This document shows positions 1 through 9,202 of a stretch of DNA of 64,000 nucleotides, in pieces. Source of the stretch: Bin52 sp965213935 (GTDB lineage: Bacteria > Pseudomonadota > Alphaproteobacteria > Thalassobaculales > Thalassobaculaceae); assembly GCA_965213935.1 (NCBI GenBank), contig CBDCAO010000012.1, positions 2,728,001-2,792,000 of the forward strand, written 5' to 3'. Numbering within the stretch: position 1 is the stretch's first letter; every line of letters starts with the position of its first letter. A model generated the notes under the pieces. That model worked only from the letters and a program-made list of their open reading frames with translations. It had not been told where the DNA came from and did no database searches. A program made the translations under genes and the position numbers.

Positions 1-37
1 CACGTCGGACCCTTCCTGTCAGCACACGGACGCCGCT

Positions 38-799
38 TCAATCCGGCGACGCGCCGGGGTCAGCGAGAAGCTGTCGGGCCCGTTCAAGGTCGGCGGGAAT
101 ATCAACACCGAGGGGAACGGAGTCAACGCGGGCCACGTCGATCCGCATTCCGGCCTCGAGCGCGCGCAGCTGCTCGAGCATCTCGCGGCGCTCGAGCACA
201 CCGCGGGGCAGGTTCACAAACCTGTCGAGAGCGGCACGCCGGTAGGCATACAGACCAATGTGGTGAAACAGCGGCCCTTCTCCCGTCGGGACCGCGGCCC
301 GGCTGAAGTAGAGCGCCCGGCCGCGACGGCCGTCCTGCCGCCAGGTCACAACGGCCTTGACCACCGACGGACTCTCGCGTTCCTCCGCCCGGGTGATTTC
401 AGCCGCGACGGTCCCGATGTCGACCCCTTCGGTTTCGAGCAGGGCGAGGGCGGCACGTACGGTGTGCGGATCGAGGACCGGCAGATCGCCCTGGATGTTC
501 ACGACCGCGTCATGCAGCGATTCGGGATCGATTATCCCGAGTGCGGCGTGGATGCGGTCGGACCCCGTCGACAGGTCCGGGTCGGTCAACACCGCCTCGC
601 CGCCAGCCGCGCGTACCGCATCGGCAATCTCCTCCTGGGCGCAGGCGACGACGACCGGTCCGAGATCGCACTCGACGGCACGGCGCCATACATGAACGAT
701 CATCGGGGAACCGTTGATGTCGGCAAGCGGCTTGCCGGGCAGGCGCGAGGCCTGGAGCCGGGACGGGATGAGGACAACGGGTCGGTGCGGCGCGGTCAT
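38..799 (-). CDS. kdsB: 3-deoxy-manno-octulosonate cytidylyltransferase (KdsB)
   Basis: Activates KDO with CTP to CMP-KDO for lipopolysaccharide inner-core synthesis in the cytoplasm. The 253-residue protein has the family nucleotide-binding start IPSRLQASRLPGKPL (residues 11-25), the TGSDRI motif and an IQGDLP loop, where many relatives have QGDEP. An in-frame upstream start would add 12 residues (to 835), but the family start lies at MTAPHRP, so ATG at 799 was chosen. It is transcribed away from the cytochrome c gene at 986; the roughly 190-bp divergent gap should hold both promoters. Its presence implies an LPS-bearing Gram-negative host. Confidence 0.95.
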   Translation of the reverse strand: MTAPHRPVVLIPSRLQASRLPGKPLADINGSPMIVHVWRRAVECDLGPVVVACAQEEIADAVRAAGGEAVLTDPDLSTGSDRIHAALGIIDPESLHDAVVNIQGDLPVLDPHTVRAALALLETEGVDIGTVAAEITRAEERESPSVVKAVVTWRQDGRRGRALYFSRAAVPTGEGPLFHHIGLYAYRRAALDRFVNLPRGVLERREMLEQLRALEAGMRIDVARVDSVPLGVDIPADLERARQLLADPGASPD

Positions 800-985
800 G
801 TCCTGATCCTCCGGTGGGACGGAGCCGGCACGCACACATAGGGATGTGCCCGGCTCCTGTCACGCTTTGGCAGGGTACGGGCATCCCGTCAAACCGGTTG
901 GACAGCGAAGTGCCGACCCGATAGAGTGCGCGCCGGTCGGAGGCTGGCCGCGGGCATGCGGCCGTGGTGCGCGCGGGGACTGGGC

Positions 986-1576
986 ATGGCATCTCTGGAA
1001 TTGAACAAGATTGCGGCGGGCGTGTTGTGCGCGGGGTTGCTGGCAATGGCCTCGGGTCAGATCGCCGGCATACTTGTCAGTCCGAAAATGCCCGAACAGA
1101 ATGCCTATGAAGTCGATACCAGTGCGGTCGGGGACGGCGCAACGGCCCCGGCGAAGAGCGCGGGACCGGTTCTGGAGCCGGTCATGGCGCTGCTGGCTGA
1201 TGCCGACCCGCAGGCGGGCCTGAAGGTGTTCAAGAAATGCGCGGCCTGCCACACCACCGATAGCGGTGGTGCCAACAGGGTCGGCCCCAACCTGTGGAAC
1301 ATCGTCGGCGGCGCGAAGGGTGCCAGGGACGGATTCGGGTACTCCAGCGCATTGACGAACTTCGAGGGAACGCAGGCATGGGACTACGCGTCCCTGAACG
1401 CGTTCCTCGCCAGCCCGAAGACCTACATGCCGGGAACCAAGATGACCTTCGTCGGACTGAGGAAGGTCTCGGACCGCGCCAATGTGATCGCCTACCTGCG
1501 CACAATCGCCGATACCCCGGCCCCGCTGCCCACTCCGGACGACATCGCAAACGAGGAAACGGCGGCGGGCGGCTGA
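986..1576 (+). CDS. membrane-anchored c-type cytochrome (class I)
   Basis: A 196-residue monohaem cytochrome c, likely a periplasmic electron carrier tethered by an uncleaved N-terminal helix (about residues 8-30). The haem site CAACH is at residues 85-89 and the probable axial Met is M153 in PGTKMTF. A low-complexity Pro/Ala/Asp linker (about 35-75) separates anchor and domain, as in CycM-type cytochromes. The start MASLELNK at 986 is preferred over an in-frame upstream ATG at 926, which would add a basic segment unlike the family. The gene is divergent from kdsB and lies 24 bp before the phosphatase gene. Its redox partner cannot be read from the sequence. Confidence 0.9.
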   Translation: MASLELNKIAAGVLCAGLLAMASGQIAGILVSPKMPEQNAYEVDTSAVGDGATAPAKSAGPVLEPVMALLADADPQAGLKVFKKCAACHTTDSGGANRVGPNLWNIVGGAKGARDGFGYSSALTNFEGTQAWDYASLNAFLASPKTYMPGTKMTFVGLRKVSDRANVIAYLRTIADTPAPLPTPDDIANEETAAGG

Positions 1577-1600
1577 GGTCGTGCGCGGACAGCGCCGGCC

Positions 1601-2395
1601 ATGAGCGGAATCCCCGAACGGCTCGTCGCCTTCGCAGACAGTCTCGCCGACGCGAGCCGTCCCCTCGCCCTGCGGCACTGGCGCCGGACCCGTGACTTCG
1701 ACCGCAAGGCGGATGAAAGTCCGGTCACGGTTGCCGATCGCGCGATCGAGAAGACCCTGCGCGACCTGATCGAACGCCACTATCCCGACCACGGCATTGC
1801 CGGCGAGGAATTCGGCGGGCTGCGGACCGATGCGCGCCACGTCTGGTCGATCGATCCCATCGACGGTACCCGGGCCTTTGTCAGCGGCTCGCCGCTGTTC
1901 GGCACCCTGATCGCGCTGGTCCGTGATGGTGTGCCGATCCTCGGCATCATCGATATCCCGGCCCTCGACGAACGCTGGAGGGGTGCCGGTGATGGTCCGG
2001 CCACACTGAACGGCACACCGGTGGATACCCGGCGACCACGATCCCTCGGCGACGCCATACTCGGTTCCACCAGCCCGTTGATGTTCACCGAAACCGATAC
2101 CGCGACCCTTGCCCCGGTGCGCGAGCGGGTCGGCATGCAGATCTTCGGCGGCGACTGCTACCTGTACGGGCTGCTCGCCCTCGGCACCATCGACCTGGTG
2201 ATCGAGGCCGGGCTCAGCGACTACGACTACCTGGCCGGAGCCGCGCTGATCCATGCCGCCGGCGGCATCATGACGGACTGGCAGGGGCGTCCGCTCGGGA
2301 TCGGCACCTCCGACCGCGTGGTCGCCGCGGGCGATCCGGCGGTCCATGCCGAGGTGATATCCCTGCTCGGGGGCGTGGCGGCAAGCGCCGGGTAA
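1601..2395 (+). CDS. inositol monophosphatase-family phosphatase, HisN-like
   Basis: A 264-residue Mg-dependent phosphatase. The metal-binding motifs of the IMPase fold are present: GEE at 68-70, DPIDGT at 85-90 and a C-terminal SDYDYLAGAA segment. The WSIDPIDGTRAF context and overall length resemble HisN-type histidinol-phosphate phosphatases, which carry out the penultimate step of histidine synthesis, but inositol-1-phosphatase or another sugar-phosphate substrate cannot be excluded. No his genes are nearby. It follows the cytochrome gene by 24 bp and may be cotranscribed with it. Confidence 0.85.
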   Translation: MSGIPERLVAFADSLADASRPLALRHWRRTRDFDRKADESPVTVADRAIEKTLRDLIERHYPDHGIAGEEFGGLRTDARHVWSIDPIDGTRAFVSGSPLFGTLIALVRDGVPILGIIDIPALDERWRGAGDGPATLNGTPVDTRRPRSLGDAILGSTSPLMFTETDTATLAPVRERVGMQIFGGDCYLYGLLALGTIDLVIEAGLSDYDYLAGAALIHAAGGIMTDWQGRPLGIGTSDRVVAAGDPAVHAEVISLLGGVAASAG

Positions 2396-2529
2396 GCGGG
2401 GTCAAGCGGCGCGATGCCGATCCGGGGGCCTGTCGCGTGATGCGGCACGACCGGGGCAGCGACGGCCTCGGAATGCCACCGGAATGCGGCACTGTCCCGA
2501 TGAACGTCACTGCATGACGGAGCCTGACC

Positions 2530-4413
2530 ATGTCCATGACACGCCGGACTTTCATCGTGGCGGGAACCGCGCTCGGTTCGATGATGCCCCTGGGTTCAGC
2601 CCGGGGTCGGGAACACGCTCCGCGGTCGGCGATCGCGCTGCACGGGATGCCGAAATACGCCGCCGGGTTCACCCACTTCGACTACGCGGACCCCACCGCC
2701 CCCAGGGGCGGGAGAGTGGTGCTCCAGGCGAACGGTTCCTTCGATTCCCTTAACCCCTGGATCGCGAAGGGGCGCGCGGCTGCCGGGGTCTCGCTGACCC
2801 ACGACACGCTCATGGCACGATCTTACGATGAACCGTTCAGTCTCTATGGGCTCGTCGCCGAAACGATCTCGATTGCCGAGGACGGCGCTTCCGTCACCTT
2901 CGCGATCAGTCCCGGCGCCCGCTGGCACGACGCAAGCGCCATCAGTCCCGCGGACGTGATCTGGACCTTCAACACCCTGACCACGCAGGGCACGCCCCGC
3001 TACCGGACCTACTATGCAGGCGTCGACCGGGTCGAACAGACCGGAGAACGGCAGGTGACCTTCCGGTTCAGGTCCGGCGTCAACCGGGAACTGCCGCTCA
3101 TCCTGGCCGACATGGTCGTCCTGTGCGCGAGCTTCTGGAAGGACCGGGAATTCAGGGACACGCTGCTCGAGCCCCCTCTGGGAAGCGGACCGTACGAGAT
3201 CGAGGCCCTCGAACCGAACAAGCACATCATCTACAGGCGGCGCGAGGACTACTGGGCCGCGGACCTGCCCGTCAACAGGGGGCACTGGAATTTCGACACC
3301 CTCCGGTTCGACTACTACCGCGACCGGGATGTCGCCACCGAGGCGCTGAAGGCGGGCAACTTCGACCTGCGGGCGGAAAACTCCGCCAGGCGATGGAACA
3401 CCCAGTACGACTTCGAAGCGGTCACCGAGGGTTTCATGATCAGGGAACGGATCGACCACGAGATCCCGACCGGCATGCAGGGGTTCCTGTTCAACACCCG
3501 CAGGGACCTGTTTGCGGACCCGAGGGTCAGGTACGCCCTCGCGCATGCCTTCGACTTCGAGTGGACCAACAGGACGCTGATGTACGACGAGTACACCCGG
3601 ACCCGGAGCTTCTTCTCCAACACCGAGCTCTCCTCCGAACACAGGCCGCCGGACAGCGCCGAACTCGAGATCCTCGAGCCCTACCGGAGCGTGCTGCCCG
3701 CGGAGGTCTTCACCACCCCGTACGCGCCGCCGGCGACCCGGGGCGACGGCAACGTGCGCAACAACCTGCGCGCGGCACTCGGACTGCTGGGCGAGGCCGG
3801 CTGGAAGGTGGACACGGACAGCGGCAGGCTGGTCAACGCGGCCGGTCAGCGGTTCGAATTCGAACTGCTGCTGCTGCAGCCGTCACTCGAGCCGATATCG
3901 CAACCCTTCGCCGACAACCTGAACCGGCTGGGGATCACCATGACGATCCGGACCGTCGAGACGTCCCAGTACCTGAACCGGATCCGGAGCTTCGATTTCG
4001 ACATGATCGTCGCATCGATCGGGCAGTCGCTGTCACCGGGCAACGAGCAACGCAACCTTTGGCAGTCCAGGAGCGCCGCCATCGAGGGATCAGGCAACCT
4101 GACGGGAGTGAGCGACCCGGTGGTCGACGATCTGGTCGAGACACTGATCAGGGCCCCCGACCGGGCCCAGCTGGTCACGCGGACCAGGGCACTCGACCGC
4201 GTCCTGCTGTGGAAGCACCTGGTGATCCCGCACTTCCACAACACGCACCACCGCCTGGTCTACTGGAACCGGTTCGGCCGCCCGCGGATCTCGCCCAGGT
4301 ACGGGCTCGGCTTTCCCTCGACCTGGTGGATCGACGAGGACAGGGAACGGGCGCTCGAGGCGTGGCGCCAGGGCAGGAGCGGCGCGGGGAAAGCGTCCGG
4401 AACCGGACAGTGA
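2530..4413 (+). CDS. yejA: extracellular solute-binding protein family 5, YejA-like
   Basis: Periplasmic substrate receptor of a peptide/oligopeptide ABC importer. The 627-residue protein opens with MTRRTFIVAG, a twin-arginine-like signal followed by a hydrophobic stretch, so Tat export is plausible. The remainder is an SBP_bac_5 fold (about residues 60-600) with the aromatic-rich ligand segments usual for YejA. It is four bases upstream of the first permease gene and heads a four-gene set whose order matches E. coli yejABEF. In enterobacteria the Yej system takes up peptides such as microcin C; the substrate here is unknown. Confidence 0.92.
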   Translation: MSMTRRTFIVAGTALGSMMPLGSARGREHAPRSAIALHGMPKYAAGFTHFDYADPTAPRGGRVVLQANGSFDSLNPWIAKGRAAAGVSLTHDTLMARSYDEPFSLYGLVAETISIAEDGASVTFAISPGARWHDASAISPADVIWTFNTLTTQGTPRYRTYYAGVDRVEQTGERQVTFRFRSGVNRELPLILADMVVLCASFWKDREFRDTLLEPPLGSGPYEIEALEPNKHIIYRRREDYWAADLPVNRGHWNFDTLRFDYYRDRDVATEALKAGNFDLRAENSARRWNTQYDFEAVTEGFMIRERIDHEIPTGMQGFLFNTRRDLFADPRVRYALAHAFDFEWTNRTLMYDEYTRTRSFFSNTELSSEHRPPDSAELEILEPYRSVLPAEVFTTPYAPPATRGDGNVRNNLRAALGLLGEAGWKVDTDSGRLVNAAGQRFEFELLLLQPSLEPISQPFADNLNRLGITMTIRTVETSQYLNRIRSFDFDMIVASIGQSLSPGNEQRNLWQSRSAAIEGSGNLTGVSDPVVDDLVETLIRAPDRAQLVTRTRALDRVLLWKHLVIPHFHNTHHRLVYWNRFGRPRISPRYGLGFPSTWWIDEDRERALEAWRQGRSGAGKASGTGQ

Positions 4414-4417
4414 CCGG

Positions 4418-5536
4418 ATGCTCACCTACCTCGTCAAGCGGCTCCTGCTGGTTCCGGTCACGCTGTTCGTCATCATCCTGATCAACTTCGTGATCGTGCA
4501 GTTCGCGCCGGGAGGACCGGTCGAGCAGGCGATCGCAATGATCCAGGGCATCGGTGTCGAGGCCACCGCCCGGATCAGCGGAACCGGAGGCGGCGACCTG
4601 GTGTCCGGCGGCACGGAAGGGCTGTCGGAGCGCCAGATGACGGGAAGCCACACCGGCTACCGGGGCGCGCAGGGCCTCGATCCGGACATCATCAGGGCAA
4701 TCGAGAAGGAATTCGGGTTCGACAAGCCACTTGGCGAACGGTTCCTGCACATGATGCGCAACTACCTGGTGATGGATTTCGGCGAGAGCTACTTCAAGGA
4801 CCGGCGGGTGGTCGACCTGGTGCTGGACAAGATGCCGGTCTCGATCTCTCTGGGGCTGTGGACCACCCTGCTGGTGTACCTGATCTCGATCCCGCTCGGC
4901 ATCCGCAAGGCCGTGCGTGACGGATCCCGCTTCGATGTCTGGACCTCCGGTCTCGTCATCGTCGGCAATGCCATCCCGGCATTCCTGTTCGCCATCCTGC
5001 TGGTGGTGCTGTTTACCGGCGGAAGCTTCTGGAAGATCTTCCCCAACCGCGGGCTGCTCTCCCACGGTTGGGAAGCGCTGTCGTGGTGGGAGCTGGTTCT
5101 TGACTACCTCTGGCACATGGTGCTGCCGATCACCGCCATGGTGATCGGCGGGTTTGCCGGTCTCACCATGCTGACCAAGAACTCGTTTCTCGAGGAGATC
5201 AACAAGCAGTACGTGATTACCGCCCGGGCCAAGGGTCTCGGCGAGCGCCGGGTCCTGTATGGCCACGTGTTCCGCAACGCCATGCTGATCGTGGTCGCCG
5301 GTTTTCCGTCCGCGTTTATTGGCATCCTGTTTTCCGGGTCGCTCATCATCGAGATCATCTTCTCTCTCGACGGCCTGGGACTGCTCGGGTTCGAGGCGGC
5401 GCTGGACCGCGACTACCCGGTCATGTTTGCCACCCTGTACTTCTTCACGCTGCTCGGGCTGCTGATGGGCATCATCGGCGACATCATGTATGTGGTGATC
5501 GACCGGCGCATCGACTTCGAGACGCGGGAGGTCTGA
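4418..5536 (+). CDS. yejB: ABC transporter permease YejB
   Basis: First inner-membrane permease of the yej importer, 372 residues. It starts MLTYLVKRLLLVPV, a helix typical of DppB/OppB-type permeases. A long periplasmic insertion (about residues 45-110) follows the first helix, as in YejB, and several membrane segments follow. The cytoplasmic coupling loop around KNSFLEEINKQYVITARAKGL resembles the EAA motif. It lies between yejA and yejE with 4- and 3-base spacers, indicating one transcript. Confidence 0.93.
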   Translation: MLTYLVKRLLLVPVTLFVIILINFVIVQFAPGGPVEQAIAMIQGIGVEATARISGTGGGDLVSGGTEGLSERQMTGSHTGYRGAQGLDPDIIRAIEKEFGFDKPLGERFLHMMRNYLVMDFGESYFKDRRVVDLVLDKMPVSISLGLWTTLLVYLISIPLGIRKAVRDGSRFDVWTSGLVIVGNAIPAFLFAILLVVLFTGGSFWKIFPNRGLLSHGWEALSWWELVLDYLWHMVLPITAMVIGGFAGLTMLTKNSFLEEINKQYVITARAKGLGERRVLYGHVFRNAMLIVVAGFPSAFIGILFSGSLIIEIIFSLDGLGLLGFEAALDRDYPVMFATLYFFTLLGLLMGIIGDIMYVVIDRRIDFETREV

Positions 5537-5539
5537 GCG

Positions 5540-6592
5540 GTGCCCGGATCACGCCCGGACCGGCCCCGCAGGCTCAGTCCGCTCAACCGCCGGCGCCTGG
5601 AAAACTTCCGGCGCAACCGGCGCGGCTACTGGTCGTTCTGGATCTTCCTTGTCCTGTTCGCGCTCAGTCTCTGTTCCGAGCTGATCGCCAACGAGAAGCC
5701 GCTGGTGGTCTGGTTCGACGGCACCCTTCTCTTCCCGGTCGCCGTCGCCTACCCGGAAACGGCGTTCGGTGGCATCTTTCCGACCGAAGCGGACTACACC
5801 GACCCGTTCGTGAGCGACCTGATCAACGAGAAGGGCTGGATGATCCGGGCGCCGGTCCCGTTCAGCTACCACACCATCGACCGCCAGCTCGACCGCCCTG
5901 CCCCGTCGTCACCGGATGCACGGCACTGGCTCGGCACCGACGACCAGGCCCGGGACGTGCTCGCCCGGCTGTTCTACGGCTTCCGGATCTCGGTGCTGTT
6001 CGGGCTGATCCTGACAGCGTTCAGCAGCGTGATCGGGGTCGCCGCGGGAGCGGTGCAGGGATACTACGGCGGCTGGCTCGACCTGCTGTTCCAGCGGTTC
6101 ATCGAGATCTGGGCGGGCATGCCCCAGCTCTACATCCTGATCATCATGTCGAGCGTCCTCGTCCCCGGTTTCTGGGTCCTGCTGTGCATCCTGCTGATCT
6201 TCAGCTGGCTCGCCCTGGTCGGTGTGGTGCGGGCCGAGTTCCTGCGGGCCCGCAATCTCGACTTTGTTCGCGCCGCCCGGGCGCTCGGGGTGAGCGACGC
6301 GGTGATCATGTTCCGCCACGTCCTGCCCAACGCCATGGTCGCGACCCTGACCCTGTTGCCGTTCATCCTGAGCGGCGCGGTCACGGCTCTGACCTCGCTC
6401 GACTTTCTCGGTCTCGGCCTGCCACCCGGATCGGCGTCGCTCGGCGAGCTGCTGAGCCAGGGCAAGCGAAACCTTCAGGCGCCGTGGCTCGGCATGGCCG
6501 GGTTCTGCGTGCTGGCGCTGATGCTGAGCCTGCTGATCTTCATCGGCGAGGCGGTCCGTGACGCCTTCGATCCCAGGAAGACCTTCGGATGA
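5540..6592 (+). CDS. yejE: ABC transporter permease YejE
   Basis: Second permease subunit, 350 residues, DppC/OppC-like, with a GTG start three bases after the yejB stop. A basic N-terminus (NRRRLENFRRNRRGYW) precedes the first helix, then a large periplasmic loop (about 45-130) and the five-helix transport domain with an EAA-type loop near EFLRARNLDFVRAARALGV. The GTDDQARDVLARL segment is characteristic of this subfamily. The stop overlaps the ATG of yejF by four bases (ATGA), so translational coupling is likely. Confidence 0.93.
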   Translation: MPGSRPDRPRRLSPLNRRRLENFRRNRRGYWSFWIFLVLFALSLCSELIANEKPLVVWFDGTLLFPVAVAYPETAFGGIFPTEADYTDPFVSDLINEKGWMIRAPVPFSYHTIDRQLDRPAPSSPDARHWLGTDDQARDVLARLFYGFRISVLFGLILTAFSSVIGVAAGAVQGYYGGWLDLLFQRFIEIWAGMPQLYILIIMSSVLVPGFWVLLCILLIFSWLALVGVVRAEFLRARNLDFVRAARALGVSDAVIMFRHVLPNAMVATLTLLPFILSGAVTALTSLDFLGLGLPPGSASLGELLSQGKRNLQAPWLGMAGFCVLALMLSLLIFIGEAVRDAFDPRKTFG

Positions 6593-8220
6593 GGGCGCCG
6601 CTGCTCGCGGTCCGTGACCTCGACGTCACCTTCCGGACCGAAGGCGATCCTGTCCCCGCCGTCAGGGGTGGGGCGCTTTCACTCGATCGCGGCGAGACGG
6701 TAGCCCTGGTCGGCGAGAGCGGATCGGGCAAGTCGGTCACCGCCCTGTCGGTGCTGCAGCTCCTGCCCTATCCGGCCGCGACCCACTCGGCGCGCAGCAG
6801 CATCACCCTCGAGGGGCAGGAACTGGTCGGCGCCGACGAGACGTTCCTGCGCAGCGTGCGGGGAAACCGCATCTCGATGATCTTCCAGGAACCCATGACC
6901 TCGCTCAACCCGCTGCACGTGATCGAGCGGCAGATCGGGGAGACACTGCGCCTGCACCGGGGGCTCGGACCGGACGCGGCCCGGCGCCGGACGCTGGAAC
7001 TGCTCGACCTCGTCGGGATCCGCGACCCCGCCAGCCGGTTGCTGACCTACCCGCACCAGCTGTCGGGCGGCCAGAGACAGCGGGTGATGATCGCGATGGC
7101 GCTTGCCAACGAACCGGACCTGCTGATCGCCGACGAACCCACCACCGCGCTCGATGTCACCATCCAGGCCCAGATCCTCGAGTTGCTGGCCCGGCTGCAG
7201 CGCGACTTCGGAATGGCCATGCTGCTGATCACCCACGATCTCAACATCGTGCACAAGATGGCCGACCGTGTCTGTGTGATGACAGGCGGGGAGATGGTCG
7301 AGACCGGCCCGACCCGGACCGTCTTCGAGAACCCGTCGCATGCCTACACCAGGCAACTGCTGGCCGCGGAGCCGACCGGTTCCCCCGATCCGGTGCCGGA
7401 GAACGCGGAAACGGTGATGGAAACCCGCGACCTCAGGGTCTGGTTCCCGATCCAGCGCGGAATGCTCAAGCGCACCGTCGGACATGTGAAGGCGGTGGAC
7501 GGGGTCACGGTCTCGATCCGGGAAGGCGAGACCGTCGGCGTAGTGGGCGAGAGCGGGTCGGGAAAGACCAGCCTCGGTCTTGCCCTGCTGCGCCTGGTCT
7601 CGAGCACGGGGCCGATCGTCTATTGCGGCACTGACATCCAGGGCCTGCGGTTTCGCCAGACCCGCGAGCTGCGCCGGGAGTTGCAGGTGGTCTTCCAGGA
7701 CCCGTTCGGCAGCCTGAGCCCGCGCATGTCGATGGCGGAGATCGTCGGCGAGGGTCTCCAGGTCCATGCGCGGGGCCTGGAGGCGGACGAACGCGACCGA
7801 CGTATCGACGAGGCCATCGCCGAGGTCGGGCTCGATCCGGCAATGCGAGACCGCTACCCGCACGAGTTTTCCGGCGGACAGAGGCAACGGATCTCGATCG
7901 CCCGGGCGGTGGTGCTGCGTCCACGGCTGATCGTGCTGGACGAACCGACCTCGGCACTCGACCTCAGCGTGCAGGCCCGCATCGTCGACCTGCTTCGCGA
8001 CCTGCAGACGCGACATCGCCTCGCCTACCTGTTCATCAGCCATGACCTCAAGGTCGTGCGTGCGATGAGTCACCGTATCCTGGTGATGCGCGACGGCGTG
8101 GTGGTGGAGGACGGCGCCACCGACGTGGTCACCGGGCACCCCCGCCATCCCTACACCCAAGCCCTGATGGCGGCTGCCTTCGAACTCGAGGCCCATGGCG
8201 GCGAGATGGTTCGCCACTGA
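6589..8220 (+). CDS. yejF: ABC transporter ATP-binding protein YejF (two fused ATPase domains)
   Basis: Energises the yejBE permeases. The 543-residue protein holds two complete ABC ATPase domains: Walker A GESGSGKS near residues 42-49 and again near 322-329, each with an LSGGQRQR or FSGGQRQR signature and a Walker B with DEPT. This DppD-DppF-like tandem fusion is the normal YejF architecture. It overlaps yejE by four bases and ends 37 bp before the reductase gene, which may be the last gene of the same transcript. Confidence 0.94.
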   Translation: MRAPLLAVRDLDVTFRTEGDPVPAVRGGALSLDRGETVALVGESGSGKSVTALSVLQLLPYPAATHSARSSITLEGQELVGADETFLRSVRGNRISMIFQEPMTSLNPLHVIERQIGETLRLHRGLGPDAARRRTLELLDLVGIRDPASRLLTYPHQLSGGQRQRVMIAMALANEPDLLIADEPTTALDVTIQAQILELLARLQRDFGMAMLLITHDLNIVHKMADRVCVMTGGEMVETGPTRTVFENPSHAYTRQLLAAEPTGSPDPVPENAETVMETRDLRVWFPIQRGMLKRTVGHVKAVDGVTVSIREGETVGVVGESGSGKTSLGLALLRLVSSTGPIVYCGTDIQGLRFRQTRELRRELQVVFQDPFGSLSPRMSMAEIVGEGLQVHARGLEADERDRRIDEAIAEVGLDPAMRDRYPHEFSGGQRQRISIARAVVLRPRLIVLDEPTSALDLSVQARIVDLLRDLQTRHRLAYLFISHDLKVVRAMSHRILVMRDGVVVEDGATDVVTGHPRHPYTQALMAAAFELEAHGGEMVRH

Positions 8221-8257
8221 CCGCCCGTGACCCTGACAACCGGGAGGGAACTTCCAC

Positions 8258-9190
8258 ATGACGGTGGTGATGTTTCATGATGCGCTCGCCTCACCCGATG
8301 CCTGGAGGGACGGCCTCGCGGCACGGATACTCGATCTGGACTTCCGGGTCTGGCCGGACATCGGCGATCCCGGCGAGATCGAGTTTGCGATGGTCTGGAG
8401 CCTGCCGCCCGGCGGCTACGCGGGAATGACCGGCCTGCGCTGCGTCTGTTCGCTCGGACAGGGTGTCGACCACCTGTTCCTCGATCCCGACCTTCCGCGC
8501 GAGGTCCCGATCATGCGGCTGGTGGATCCGTGGATGTCGCAGTCCATGACCGAGTGGATCCTGCTCAACCTGCTGTACTTCCACCGCCAGGGTCCGGAGT
8601 ACGACGCGCTCGCCCGCCAGCACCGGTGGCGCGTGCTGCCGCCGCCGGAGACTGCGGAGCGCCGGGTCGGCATCATGGGCCTGGGCGCACTCGGACTGCA
8701 TGCCGCGCGCGCTATCTCGCGCCTCGGCTTCCCGACCGCGGGCTGGGCGAGGACGACCCGGACGGTCGAGGGGGTGGAGGTGTATTCCGGGGACGGGCAG
8801 CTCACCGACTTTCTGGCGCGGACCGATGTCCTGTGCTGCCTGCTGCCGCTTACACCGTCGACCCGCGGCATCATCAACCGCGACACGCTGGCCCGGCTGC
8901 CCCGCGGCGCCTTCGTCATCAATGCCGCCCGCGGCGCCCACATCGTGGACGAGGACCTCATCGCAGCACTCGACAACGGCCAGGTTGCCGGCGCGGCACT
9001 CGACGTGTTCCACACCGAGCCCCTGCCTCCGGAACACGCGTACTGGGCCCACCCGGCAGTACGAGTCTGGCCGCATGTCTCCGCACAGACCAACCCGGCA
9101 ACCGCACTGGAACAGGTGGCGGCCGCGATCAGGCGGATCGCCGACGGGCGGCTTCCGGAGAACCTGGTGGACCGTGCGCTCGGCTACTGA
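8258..9190 (+). CDS. ghrA: glyoxylate/hydroxypyruvate reductase A-like dehydrogenase
   Basis: A 310-residue D-2-hydroxyacid dehydrogenase of the GhrA type, which reduces glyoxylate to glycolate or hydroxypyruvate to glycerate with NAD(P)H. The dinucleotide site GLGALG is at 141-146, and the catalytic trio is recognisable as R225 (NAARG), E254 (HTEPLP) and H273 (WPHVSA). The shortened N-terminal catalytic domain is typical of GhrA rather than GhrB. A GGGAGG ribosome site lies just before the ATG. The gene converges on the aminopeptidase gene with a 12-bp gap. Confidence 0.88.
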   Translation: MTVVMFHDALASPDAWRDGLAARILDLDFRVWPDIGDPGEIEFAMVWSLPPGGYAGMTGLRCVCSLGQGVDHLFLDPDLPREVPIMRLVDPWMSQSMTEWILLNLLYFHRQGPEYDALARQHRWRVLPPPETAERRVGIMGLGALGLHAARAISRLGFPTAGWARTTRTVEGVEVYSGDGQLTDFLARTDVLCCLLPLTPSTRGIINRDTLARLPRGAFVINAARGAHIVDEDLIAALDNGQVAGAALDVFHTEPLPPEHAYWAHPAVRVWPHVSAQTNPATALEQVAAAIRRIADGRLPENLVDRALGY

Positions 9191-9202
9191 GGCCCGCGCG
9201 GT